Shown here one piece after another: positions 11,946 to 22,605 of a DNA stretch of 64,000 nucleotides. The notes beneath the pieces were generated by a model that saw only the letters and a program-made list of their open reading frames with translations, searched no databases and was not told the origin of the DNA. This DNA comes from Cyclina sinensis (Eukaryota; Mollusca; Bivalvia; Venerida; Veneridae). Numbering within the stretch: the stretch's first letter is position 1; each line of letters starts with the position of its first letter. The position numbers and the translations under genes were made by a program. The stretch covers positions 31,150,882 through 31,214,881 of the forward strand of contig JAAONU010000006.1 of the NCBI GenBank assembly GCA_012932295.1. The letters run 5' to 3'.

Positions 11946-12793
11946 TTATTCAAATACTTGGATATCTGGATACTATGTTGCTATACTAATTTACTATCCG
12001 AATACTCATATACAAAACGAAAAATAACAGTGAAATTTAACTTTGATAGAAAAATTCAAACACTGGCAATTTCATAACACTAAATGTAATCTCATCTATT
12101 GACCGCCCGTGGCATATGCCTTGATTGGTTTATTGATAGAGCGTCTATCTGTTGCAAGCCGTTTAATGTGTTTATTCATCTTGCAAACCGCTGGGATCAA
12201 ACACGACATCCCATTGTATATCAATAACTTTAATCCATAGTCTTTATAGAACCTATACTAGAGTATCTTGCCCACTTGTTAATCAATTAGCCGTGTCAAA
12301 CATGCCAATTAAGGGTTTAACGTCCACAAATGATTCTGTAATAGTTTTAACGCAAGAGTAAAAGAATATCCAATCAAAATGTGATTATTCAAATGATGTA
12401 TCCAATCAACAATTTGCTTAATATTTAATCTATTCAAAACTTCAAATGCATTTGAAATCATTGTTTTGTCTTATTTTGTTGGGGCTCTGCGTAAGCTGCA
12501 TAAATACATGTACCAGTATGTGACATAGACTTGAGGATATAAATAAAACGGCATTTTGATCTATGGTGATTTTAAATGATATTTTTAAATTACTTAGTAA
12601 CTTTAAAAAAAAGACGGACCATGTTAAAAAAAAACGGACCTGACGTTTTCATTAGACACTTAGACTTGATGCACATGCGTATTGGCAGGAAAATATACTT
12701 CAAGGGCCACGAGGAAATAAAAACAGTAAACAACATGTCTTTGTTGTATAAACTTTATTTACACGTAATGATACAAAAACAGTTATTATTTTT
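11946..12793. other. AT-rich intergenic stretch
   Basis: There is a GGGATGTCAATGATTATTC-type repeat at its start (a similar start occurs at ~19240) and two AC-GGACC runs near 12610-12640. No gene, RNA gene or element end was recognised. Confidence 0.4.
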
Positions 12794-13900
12794 AGCTCCA
12801 CTTTTCGAAGAAAAAAAGTGGAGGTAATGTCATGACCCCCTCGTCGGTGTCTGCGTTGGTTTTGGTTAACCTCTTTGTTAAGGTCCATTTCTCAGAAACT
12901 ATCAAAGCTATTTACTTCAAATTAGAAATACTTGTTCACTATCAAAATGCGACACCATTTCTCAAGGGCAGATAATCCTCAAATTTATTATGCCCCTTTT
13001 TCAACTTGAAATTTCTTGGTTAACCTTTTTGTTAATGTCCATTTCTCAAAAAGTGTCAGAGATATTCCATTCAAACTTAGAATCCTTGATCACCAGCAAG
13101 AACCCTGCAAAGATTGTTGGTACCCATTTCCCTGGGGTCAAAGTTAACCCCACCCCAGGGGTCACTTGATTTTGCTTGTACTTATTTATAGGGAAAAAAA
13201 CTTCTTAAGCCTAGAAATAAATTTTAACTTATATAGGATTGGTAAGTACTCCCTCCCCCTCCTCCAACCCGTATTGCATATTTGGCCACAACACTTAGCT
13301 TATGATGAAACTGACATGTTGGATAATTCTAGTAGAACCTTGACGTTAATTTGACCTTGACCTTCAAGGTCCAGTAATTGAATTTTGCTAAAATTGGCCA
13401 CAACACTTATGACAAAATCAACATTTTGAATTATTCAGGTGAGACCTTGACCTTAAAATGACCTTGACCGTGAAGGGCAAGTTATTGAATTTTGCTTATT
13501 TGGCCATAACTTAGTAGTTAATGGATGGATTTCATTCATAAAAAAACAACACTGAGAACAAAACCAATATGTTGAAAAATTCAAGTATGACCTTGACCTT
13601 TAAGTGACTTAGGCAGTGCTAAAATTGGCTATATCTTTGTCATAAATGAAAGTATTGTCTTCATACTTGAACATAAGTATCCCTTCTACAATACCTTCAA
13701 AAAGGTTAAACCAAACTTGACCTTTATTGAATATTGCTAACATAGGCCATAACTTAGTTGTTAATGGATGGATTTGATAATAATAATTCTAAATGATGTT
13801 GCCTTTGAAAACCCTTCACCACAGCATGCTTCCTCTGATGTGTTTTCCTTTGGAAATAGGAAAAAGTCGAGCACGGCCTCAGCTTGCAGTGGCTCTTGTT
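12794..13900 (+). mobile_element. Candidate Helentron-like element, family V (mosaic interior)
   Basis: A T-run precedes AGCTCCACTTTTCG; CTCCACTTTT/AAAAGTGGAG forms a 10-bp hairpin (12796-12823). Two ~157-bp units carry GGTTAACCT.TTTGTTAA.GTCCATTTCTCA. The 3' arm GAAAAAGTCGAGC (13860-13872) mirrors the 5' arm with one substitution and one length difference. A hairpin (13876-13893) and TCTTGTT follow. Between ~13130 and 13790 the content resembles other families, so the pairing of these ends is less sure. Confidence 0.45.
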
Positions 13901-14499
13901 CAGATTCTTGTAATAAACACTTTCATTAGCTTACAGCATTTAACACCAATACCCTTCTAACCTCAGGTGAGTGACCAGGGGCCAAAAATCATCATAGATG
14001 TAGAAAGTCATCATTTTAAGCTTTGACTATTTTTAAAAGAAATATTTATTTAAGTTTTTTTTTATTTATGACTTTTGATCTACATCAGATCTATTTAAAT
14101 GGGTTTAATTTTGTTTTGTTGCTCTTTTTATTACAGTCATCTGTCTCTTAATAGAACTGTATAATTTGATTGTTTGTTTTTGTTGTTGTTGTTTTTTCTT
14201 GTTTTTTTTTGTTTTTTTGCAACATTATATGCATTTATCTCAATAGTATAAAAGCTCATTCTGTTTGAAATTACTTTGTTGATCTTTAGTTATAAACACT
14301 TTGAATTCTACAATGACAATTAAGCATTTACATTCCATAGCATGTGCTCTATTATAGTGTATACAGTCGAGATGAGATCAGATGAGTCACATTTATAATG
14401 AAATTACTGTGTACTGTGAAAATGTTATACTTGTCCCGTCTGTATTTTAATGCCGCCAAAAGTGGGGCATATAAAAATTACACCATCTCTGCCCAAGAA

Positions 14500-14862
14500 G
14501 GCAGATGTTTTATATTGACTTATATAGAGAAACTCTTTAAAAAATCTTCTTGTCAGAAACCATAAAGATGTGATTTTTTTAAATTTGATGCATACCTTTA
14601 TTTTGTAGACCTCTACCAAGTTATTTCAAAAGTTTGCATGAAGCCTTCATTTATATAGCATTGTATAGTGAATAAGCTTGTTCAAATTTTGTCCCTGTGG
14701 TCAAAAATGGCCCTGCCTCAGGTTTTTGTTCAAACAAAATATACGATCTGTAAATCTTTAATTCAGAACATGTTTTTTTGCTTCTGATGTTTGCTAAACA
14801 GCTAACCCTAAGTCAGAGTACTCGGATGAGCCACTCTGGGATATCATGGCCGTCTTGTTTCA
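14500..14862 (+). mobile_element. 5'-truncated family I element
   Basis: One to two family I units are followed by TGTTTGCTAAACAG, a diverged arm CTCGGATGAG (14821-14830), a decayed hairpin region and GTCTTGTTT. No 5' end is visible. Confidence 0.45.
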
Positions 14863-14869
14863 TGTTCAG

Positions 14870-15330
14870 GCTGCAACTTTGTCATGCATGAAAGGATTTT
14901 CATAAAATATGGCACAAGTGTTCAGGACATCAAGACAACATGTTGCATGCAACATCCATGTCCTACCTCAAATGTCAAGGTCACACTTTGAGTTTAAAGG
15001 TAACCAAATCCTGTATATATGTAAACATTTGTGTCTGTACTGTGATTCTCTTATGCATTGAAATATTTTAGAATAACTTGAAACAAGTGTTCAGCACATC
15101 AAGACGACATGTCACATGCAAAACCCTTGTCCCTATCTAAAATGTCAAGGTCACACTTCGAGTTCAAAGGTAACCAAATCCTGTATATATATATATTGTG
15201 TCTATACTGTTATTCTCTTCTGCATTGAAGGACTTTAAAACAACTTGACAAAAATATTCAGCACATCAAGACTTGTCACATGTAAACCCACATCCTTACC
15301 TCAGATGTCAAGGTCACACTTTTGTAAGTT
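14870..15330 (+). repeat. Tandem ~162-170-bp repeat, three units
   Basis: ATGTCAAGGTCACACTT recurs at 14972, 15142 and 15304, with CACATCAAGAC and ACCAAATCCTGTATATAT in each unit. It is directly downstream of the truncated family I copy. No coding. Confidence 0.55.
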
Positions 15331-17017
15331 TTATAATGAATTTGCCCCAAGCATAACTTGAAAACAGTGAATAGAATTGCTTTTAAACTTAGAATATAGA
15401 TAGTTTGTGACTGTCCAAGATACATTACTACCTAGTCCCATTTTTATTATCTCCCTTTATTTAATTTTTTAAAATATTTTTCTGCAGCATATTGTATTGT
15501 ATTAAGCTTTAAAATTAAAATTGAGATAGGTACCCAGATAGGTTTACATAATCTTGCTTTACATATCTGTATGATACTGCTTTGAAGTTGAGGCTTCATT
15601 TGGGGGCATTTGTTACCTAATAGTGAGAGTTCTTGTTTTTCTAGGTCAGTTTTTCAAAGCATTTAGGATTTTTTTATTTGTTTTTGTGTATTCAGTTTGC
15701 TTCACTGCAGCATATTTTTTTGTCCTACATTCAGGCTTGGGACTAAATGTTTACTCAATTTTAGGAAGAGTAAAACAAAGCAAGATAAACTCAGGGCCAT
15801 CTACATATTGCCGAAGTTAAAATTGTGTTGTTTTACACATGCAGTGCTATATTTACATCTTCCTACCTTATCTAGCTTGACTACTGTGAAATCATTTTTG
15901 TCTGCTAAGTACGAATTTTCACATATTTCGCGCTAGAAACAGTGTGCGAATTTAAGCACCCGCTAATAAAAAACTAACAGTAATCGTAAGAGTTAATCCG
16001 AATTTAGTACATGTCTAAAATATATGCCAACCATTGTGCCTTTTAACTTTTACTTTTTGCAGTTGTTTTTTTCTGCCAATTTTAATTGAATACTTGAGGA
16101 TATTGTCATGCTTTGATTAAATTTAAATTAAACAGTTTTTCCTTCTTTTTTTTAAATTTTTCATTTTTTTTCTTTGATGGCAAATGCTGTCTAAAAATGA
16201 AATACTGTTATTCGTAGTGATTGAACTTCGGTAAATATTTGAAGTACAATAATAATTATAATAAAAAACTTCAGTATTTTCTGCTGACAATTGGGACTAT
16301 TAATTTGTTTTATTTATATTTTAGATTATATATTGTCAAAAAAGAATAATGCACAGACAAAACAAAACAAACAAAACAAACAAACAAACATACAAAACAA
16401 TAATCAACAAAATTATACTGCCTCTGTCTGAAAATATGGAAGTGGAAAGAAGTAGCAATAAATGAATAAATGATTGAGTATAGAAATTGTTCGCAGTCAT
16501 CATTGCTGTTTTAGTGTAATTTGTCAAGCATCAGTTACCCGTAGGACTTTCATTGTCTATCAATCTTTGTGCCAGTTAGCCCCAATTAATAGCTGGCCCT
16601 GTCAGTTTGTTTATTCAGTGGGCACCACAATAATTGACGCATAAATACGTGACGATGGATGATCATGCACACAAATTAGTTGTCTGCATAAAAAAATGGA
16701 AATGCGTGAATTTATGACCATCCAAACATACCATTTTCTTGCGCGAAATTTCATCCCATCAAAATAAAATGATTTCACAGTATCAGATTTCTAGTCCTGA
16801 CATCTAACTCATTTTAATACTTTTTTAAAATGGATATGACTAAGTAAAGGTTTATGACAGATGAGTCAGAGTTTCAGTATTTTTACCAATATAATTATTT
16901 TACATTTTAGAGCCATTTAAATATGTAGTAGTTACAGTGAAATCAAATAAAGATACATGGCCATGTAGAATCATCATAGAAATCATAATTTTGAATCATA
17001 AACCAGTAATGATGACA
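15331..17017. other. AT-rich intergenic DNA, nothing recognised
   Basis: T-rich runs (for example 16140-16175) and an AAACAAAC-type run (16345-16395) are present. No supported gene, RNA or element. Confidence 0.4.
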
Positions 17018-17027
17018 CAGTCTAGTT

Positions 17028-17446
17028 GAGTGTAGGACAATAGCCCACTAGGACAATAGCCCACTTATTTGCATAATTATGCATTTAAGTAAGAAATTGA
17101 GTAAGTAATGAGTTTAAAATATAAGTACTGATAGGTCAACAGTGTAGACTTTTTTTAATTCTGGCATTTCTTTTTGAAAAAAACAGCAGATCCAGATCCA
17201 ATGGATTTTTTTACCAGTGCTATATTTTTACTCAGGTTTTATTTGGTAGACACCACAGGGTATAAATGAGTAAAAACACATTGTATAATTGAATATGAAA
17301 ATTAATGCAGAAAGGATTGAATTTGTATTTAAAATATATAGATGTGAATATTAAAACAATTAAACATCTATATTATTAGTTTATTACATCTGCACCCTTT
17401 TTGATAAGCAGTGGGCAATTGTCCAGTGGGCTATTGTCCGTTCCCC
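17028..17446. mobile_element. Foldback-like element with tandem-repeat inverted ends, copy 2
   Basis: Two copies of TAGGACAATAGCCCAC (17033-17064) form the left end and two inverted units (GTGGGCAATTGTCCA, GTGGGCTATTGTCC, 17411-17439) the right end. The interior matches copy 1 (TGCATAATTATGCA, then TAAGAAATTGAGTA). It is flanked by the 10-bp direct repeat CAGTCTAGTT (17018-17027, 17447-17456). A similar CAGTCTAGT also occurs at ~17509, so chance local repetition must be considered. Confidence 0.72.
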
Positions 17447-17456
17447 CAGTCTAGTT

Positions 17457-18368
17457 CATTGGATAATGTTTCAGCAATGCAGAACTTTAATAAGTCATTA
17501 GCCAGTACAGTCTAGTCCATGATGAAATACAGTACAAGTAAAAGTTGAAATTATAATTCTGTTTGAAATCCTCCATTTCATATTTGATAAGAACTTTACT
17601 TATTTTTTATTGTGCCAAAGTACATGTATGCTGTCTTCAATCAAGTTAGTGTCTTTTGATCAGCCAGTTTGTCTAGAATAAGTTTTAGGTCAATGTCTCC
17701 CTAAAATTAATAGTTCTTCATAGGTTTCAGTATTTCTGACTTCATTTTAATGATTTTCCCCAAAAAACTTCAACATACATGTAACATGAATCTGAGAAAT
17801 TTTTTATATAAATTTTCCTTCAATATAATTTGGCCAAATGGACAGTTGTTAGAGTGTGCCAAAATCAGCCTCATACATAACTGACCAATCCAAGAAGCCC
17901 ATTTTATTTAGTTTTCTGCGGCCTTTGGTGAGTACTTTTAGGGGCCTTAGAATTTTTTCAAGAACAATTTGTCTTCATAATTTTTTTGTCAATGATTGTC
18001 AAGATTTGATTTAAACTATGATATAAAGCCACTGTGTGCATACTGGTTAAATTTTCAATTTGAACAGGTGTTTTTTTCTCTTGTGCTGATACATTTCATG
18101 TGTCATAACTGTGATAAAAAATTCCCCAAAAGCTATTCAAGATCAGGGGGTATTTATCATCTTCAGTGAAAGATCTTGTTTCCCTGTAAATCCAGTTCAG
18201 TATAGTATGAAAAAATTCAGATTGTAAATCAGATTTCATATTCAGTATATTCAATATGCTTTATTTTCACTCTGTAACCTTTTTTTCTTCTTAAGTTGAA
18301 TGTAGACATTCATACTAATCTGTTATTGTTATCGTTGAATTAAAGATAAGAAATGTATTCATTCTCAT
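17457..18368. other. AT-rich intergenic DNA, nothing recognised
   Basis: No ORF with recognisable similarity, repeat structure or RNA gene was seen. Confidence 0.4.
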
Positions 18369-18372
18369 TTAA

Positions 18373-18565
18373 CCCTTTCCTCCATATATACACCTTTATG
18401 GCTAGGGCGAACAGTGCAGATCCAGATTAGCCAGCACATAAGTGCCGTCTGATCAGGATCTACATTGTTCACCTTTTGATACATTAGGCTATTTCTGATG
18501 TGCCGGCTGATCTGGATCTACACTGGTCGCACATGCGTAAAAATGCATATATATGGAGTAAAGGG
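18373..18565. mobile_element. piggyBac-like MITE, 193 bp
   Basis: TTAA lies on both sides (18369-18372, 18566-18569). The left end CCCTTTCCTCCATATATA and the reverse complement of the right end (CCCTTTACTCCATATATA) form imperfect TIRs starting CCC. A second inverted pair lies inside (AGATCCAGATTAGCC versus GGCTGATCTGGATCT). TTAA targets and CCC starts are piggyBac hallmarks. Non-coding. Confidence 0.6.
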
Positions 18566-19010
18566 TTAAAAGGGAACAAGAAAATTTACAAGATATTTCT
18601 CAGGCAACTTTACCTAGAAGTAAATATCATTTATTTTTGGTATCAGGGGTATATGTTTGAGATAGACTGCTTCTAGTTTCTCATTTGACTAATCTTTCCC
18701 ACTTGGATTTGAGGGAATTGTACATGACACAGGAAGTGCATCAGTTCACATAAAGATCATACTGTGTGAGTTTGTACTGCAGTAGCAAAAAGGTTGTGCC
18801 ATAATTTAGACTTACAGTCATGTTATTTTACAAAATTGTTGAATAAAATTTTATCATACATTCATATTGATATCTTGTCATTTTTTCTTGCAAGAGAAAA
18901 GACAGAAACTGAATTGTTTCAGTTCTAATTATTTGCTTAAATGCATATTTCAAGACAATTATAGATCCAGTTAAAGAAGTTTTTAAAGTGACCCTCACTA
19001 TATGAAGGTG

Positions 19011-19183
19011 CATTCCAATTTAACATATATCCCAGCCCAGGGAGGCAAAATAAAAGTCCCCCCACCCCCACACACCTTTATTTTGTGGGAGTGGGGGGAG
19101 TTCTAAACTTCTGAATGGGGTTTCTCCATTTTGAAAGTGCCTTCCTTGGCTGGGATATACATGTAATTATTTTAACTGGAATG
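19011..19183. mobile_element. MITE with ~30-bp imperfect inverted ends
   Basis: The left CATTCCAATTTAACATATAT..CCCAGCC..GGAGGCA is mirrored on the right by TGCCTTCC.TGGCTGGGATATA..TTTTAACTGGAATG. A C-rich/G-rich inverted pair (CCCCCCACCCCCAC, then GTGGGGGGAG) sits inside. No coding; superfamily not determined. Confidence 0.5.
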
Positions 19184-20978
19184 ACCCTTATGGCTGTGCT
19201 ATTACCTTTGGAAATAATGTCTGTTAATTACATTTACTAGGGATGTAAGTGAATGTTCCAATGTTCCAACCTGATGCTGAATATTCGAATGTATTTTTGG
19301 CATTCAAATGTTCAGAAAAAATTAAGAGTAACATTTTGAAATTTTTTATCTATTTTGACTTCATAAGAAATGAATTCATAAAGTGTTGAAGAAATGAGAA
19401 AGGCGTTGTAAGCAGGTGAATTCATACGCTCCCTCAGCAGCTAAATGAATACACTACCGTTACTTCATACATTCAACTTATGCGCAGGAGAGTAGTGAAT
19501 TCAAAACCTGTTGTTGCTTTAACTATAATTTTCACACCTTTGGCCAGTAGACCATAAGCATGCATCTTTTACTGTTGGTGGACTGTGCTTTTAGCAAGTG
19601 TCACCTACAATGGGTAAGACTTGAGATACTGGCATGTCCATGTCAAAGAGAAGGTCCAGTCGGGCATCCAGCTAGGAGAAAGAATGATTGTGTCACAGAA
19701 AGAAACCAAATACACAAAATTAATGTGTCAGTCAGTTATTGGCAATAACTCTGACTTTTCTTTTATCATATTTATTGGTCTTATTTTTAGTTTGCATTAT
19801 TCTCTCGCAGAATTCTGAAACAATTCACATCTATATTGCTGTAAATCAAGCAAGCTCCAATTTTTAAATGTTTAGAAGCATTACCAAAGTTCGCAGGTCA
19901 GAAAGAGCGTCCCATGCAATCTATGCAATGTTACTTTGTCATACTCTGGAACAATGAGTAAGTCATGCTATCACCTTAATAGATGTCATCCGATTTGTAA
20001 ATAATGCTACAAATAAATAGGAACTAGCAATATTTTATGCTTGGTCTTAATTTCTTTCCTAAGTATGGATTTAAAAGGGAATTATTAAATACTGATATAG
20101 GATACATAGAAATACACAGTCCCATGAATTGGAAACCCTTGGATCTTATTGATGTAAACTGTGTTGAGAAGTGCAGTGTGAAAGTTGTTTTGTGTTATTT
20201 TAGAGTACGAGTCCAAAAGCAAAATGATCCAAACTCGAATGCTATAATGAACAAATTTTGCCATTCCTCAAAATATACTCTGGGAGAAGTTGTTCTCCCA
20301 TTGAGTTTGAATACACATAAAATTTTTATGCATGGCCGGTCATAAAGCAAAATTTAAAACTATTCTGCAAGGAACACTTATTTTTATATATCTCTGGGAT
20401 GAGAAAGAAGTCTTATTTACTTCTTATTTACAAAATTTCTGAACATTCTATATTTTCAGCATTTATCTTCATTGTCTTCGTCAGTTTTGACACTATATAG
20501 TAACTTTAAATTGCATAATACAATAATGTAACAGTGTTTGGCCAGTTAATGCAGCTGCAATGTACTGAACTATAATTTACCAAGTTCGAAGGTCCAATCA
20601 AAACTGAAGAAAAGGTATGATTCTGAGGAGTCCAGAATATCTGGATGTACTACGAAAGACGCATCACAAAACTGCATTTACTTCCCCTTGGTGGAGCTTC
20701 TTTATAACAACTAAAAGTTTTATCTGTTTGAGTTTATAGTTGGTACTGGCTTGCCCATGAGACCAACACTGTCGGATAGATTGAACAGTGTGAATAATTA
20801 AAATACTAGTAACTATCTTTAAAATATTTGAACAGTGAATTTCAACTTAACCCTGCTACTGACCAACAGACTTTAGCTTAAGAATACTATTCTATAAAAT
20901 TAAAGAAACATGCAAGTCAAAATACAAATTCAAAAATCATAATTTTGTTTCTATACCACTTAAAAATGGAAGAAAAAC
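19184..20978. other. Intergenic DNA with no recognised feature
   Basis: A GGGATGTAAGTGAATGTTCC-type repeat fragment lies at ~19235-19330. A 102-codon open frame at 20037-20345 resembles nothing known and has no splice or repeat context, so it is not called. Confidence 0.35.
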
Positions 20979-21530
20979 AAGAGCTCTGCGGAGTGACGCC
21001 AATGCTCGTCTGTTTTACACGCCGACAATGGGGGCCAAAGTTATGGTTCTTGTGCATTACTCCTGAAGGACATCTATATACCTCTGACGTTGTCATATTG
21101 ATACCTTTGTTCATTCAACTTAATAAGCAATTTTGACCAAAAAAATGTAATTTAAAAAGGATAGAAGTCCAAATATATAGCTTTCAGAATGATGCCCCTT
21201 GTGTTACAACAGCCTCTTGTCATGATAGGCAAGCAGTCCAAGTTTCATATTGATATCTTTGATAGTTTTGAAATAATTCAACTTAATAAGCAATTTTGAC
21301 AAAAATTGTAAGTTAAAAAGTGGTATAACTCCAAAAATACAGCCTTCAGAATAATGCCCCATGTGTTACAAATGTCTCTTGTCATGATAAGCAAGCATTC
21401 AAAGTTTCATAATGATATCTTTTGAATTAATTGAGTATTAGGCTACATTAAAGTTTTTGCACAACTACACACTGCCGCTGCTGCCACAGCGATCATAATA
21501 GCTCGACTTTTTCTTTGAAACAGACGAGCT
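20979..21530 (-). mobile_element. Helentron-like element, family III
   Basis: On minus, a T-run precedes AGCTCGTCTGTTT (21530 downward). The 3' arm AAACAGACGAGC (minus strand 21015 to 21004) is a perfect inverted match of 12 bases. Then a short AGAGCTCT palindrome and CTTGTTT follow. Interior units anchor on CTTAATAAGCAATTTTGAC at ~21119 and ~21291 (~172 bp). No ORF. Confidence 0.6.
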
Positions 21531-21539
21531 AAAAAGCAT

Positions 21540-22605
21540 GTTAGTAGTTCCCTTTGATTGAGTTATACAAAGGGTGATGAGCTAACCTGCACAACCACGA
21601 ACTTTTTCATATTAAAGTTCTTAGTTTACAATAAAAAAGGTCTTTACCAACTGACTAACAGACTATCTTACTGAAAAAAACACAAAAACCTATTAATGCT
21701 GATATTTCCTTGGCTAAAAACCAGTCATACAAAAAGTTTTGATGTGTTCTTCACTAATACAAGAATTTCTCTACGCATAAACAATTTCACTTTTATGCAT
21801 CAGCAACAAATGTACGAGTTGGTCGCTTTAAGTGTTTTTTTGCATCGCTTGTGTTCAGTTGAAGGATGGTGCATAACCAAAATAATTAACATAGGTAAAC
21901 AAATTTGCATTTAGCCTTGAAAGAGTTCTAGTTCTGTAACTTCTATTCAATGCCATTCTAACCATCCCTTGGTTTTCAAATAAATACATCAAATGGTTGC
22001 AGTGACAACTTGCCGAGGGACTATCAGACAGTATTTAGTATTATGACTTTTCGGCATGGGGGGTGGGGGTGGGGGTAAAAGAATTTCATTTCTTCAGCTA
22101 TTAGGAACCATGCATAACTGATCAAGTCAACAATAAACACATGACATCAGTTCCTTATAGTAATATCCCATACAAACATTTCAGCAAACCACTCAAAGAA
22201 TGACACAATTCAATTCTTTAGAAAAGACATTTATTAATTTTGTCTTTACAAATAAAATACATATGATTGTAAAATCTTACTATTATAAGTTTCTGTAATT
22301 CAAATGAACAAACTGAATATAATCTAAACACTTGCTCATATATCAACATATGAATGAGTAAAAAAGAAACTGGTAGTGACTTTCAAATATGTAAGTTAAT
22401 ATACATGAAGTACTTATGTTTAATCAGATGTGATGTTGAGGAATTAGAAACATTTCTATCTCTGTATCTTTGCTCAAACTTTTACTTTTCACAGCTTTGT
22501 GTAATGTATATAAAAATATTTTTTCAACCAATACAGTTTACTGCAATTAATTAAGCTGTTTTCTGTGTTAAAAGGATGTTGTTATATGGTCCAATCTTGG
22601 ATTGT
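21540..22605. other. OSTC 3' flank, including likely polyadenylation region
   Basis: This lies between the family III element and the OSTC stop codon. A minus-strand AATAAA at 22235-22230 could end OSTC mRNA. A G-rich run (22058-22077) is present. No other gene seen. Confidence 0.4.

Noticed and set aside
20037..20345. 102-codon plus frame
   Set aside because: No similarity recognised and no splicing context; length is within chance for AT-rich DNA.
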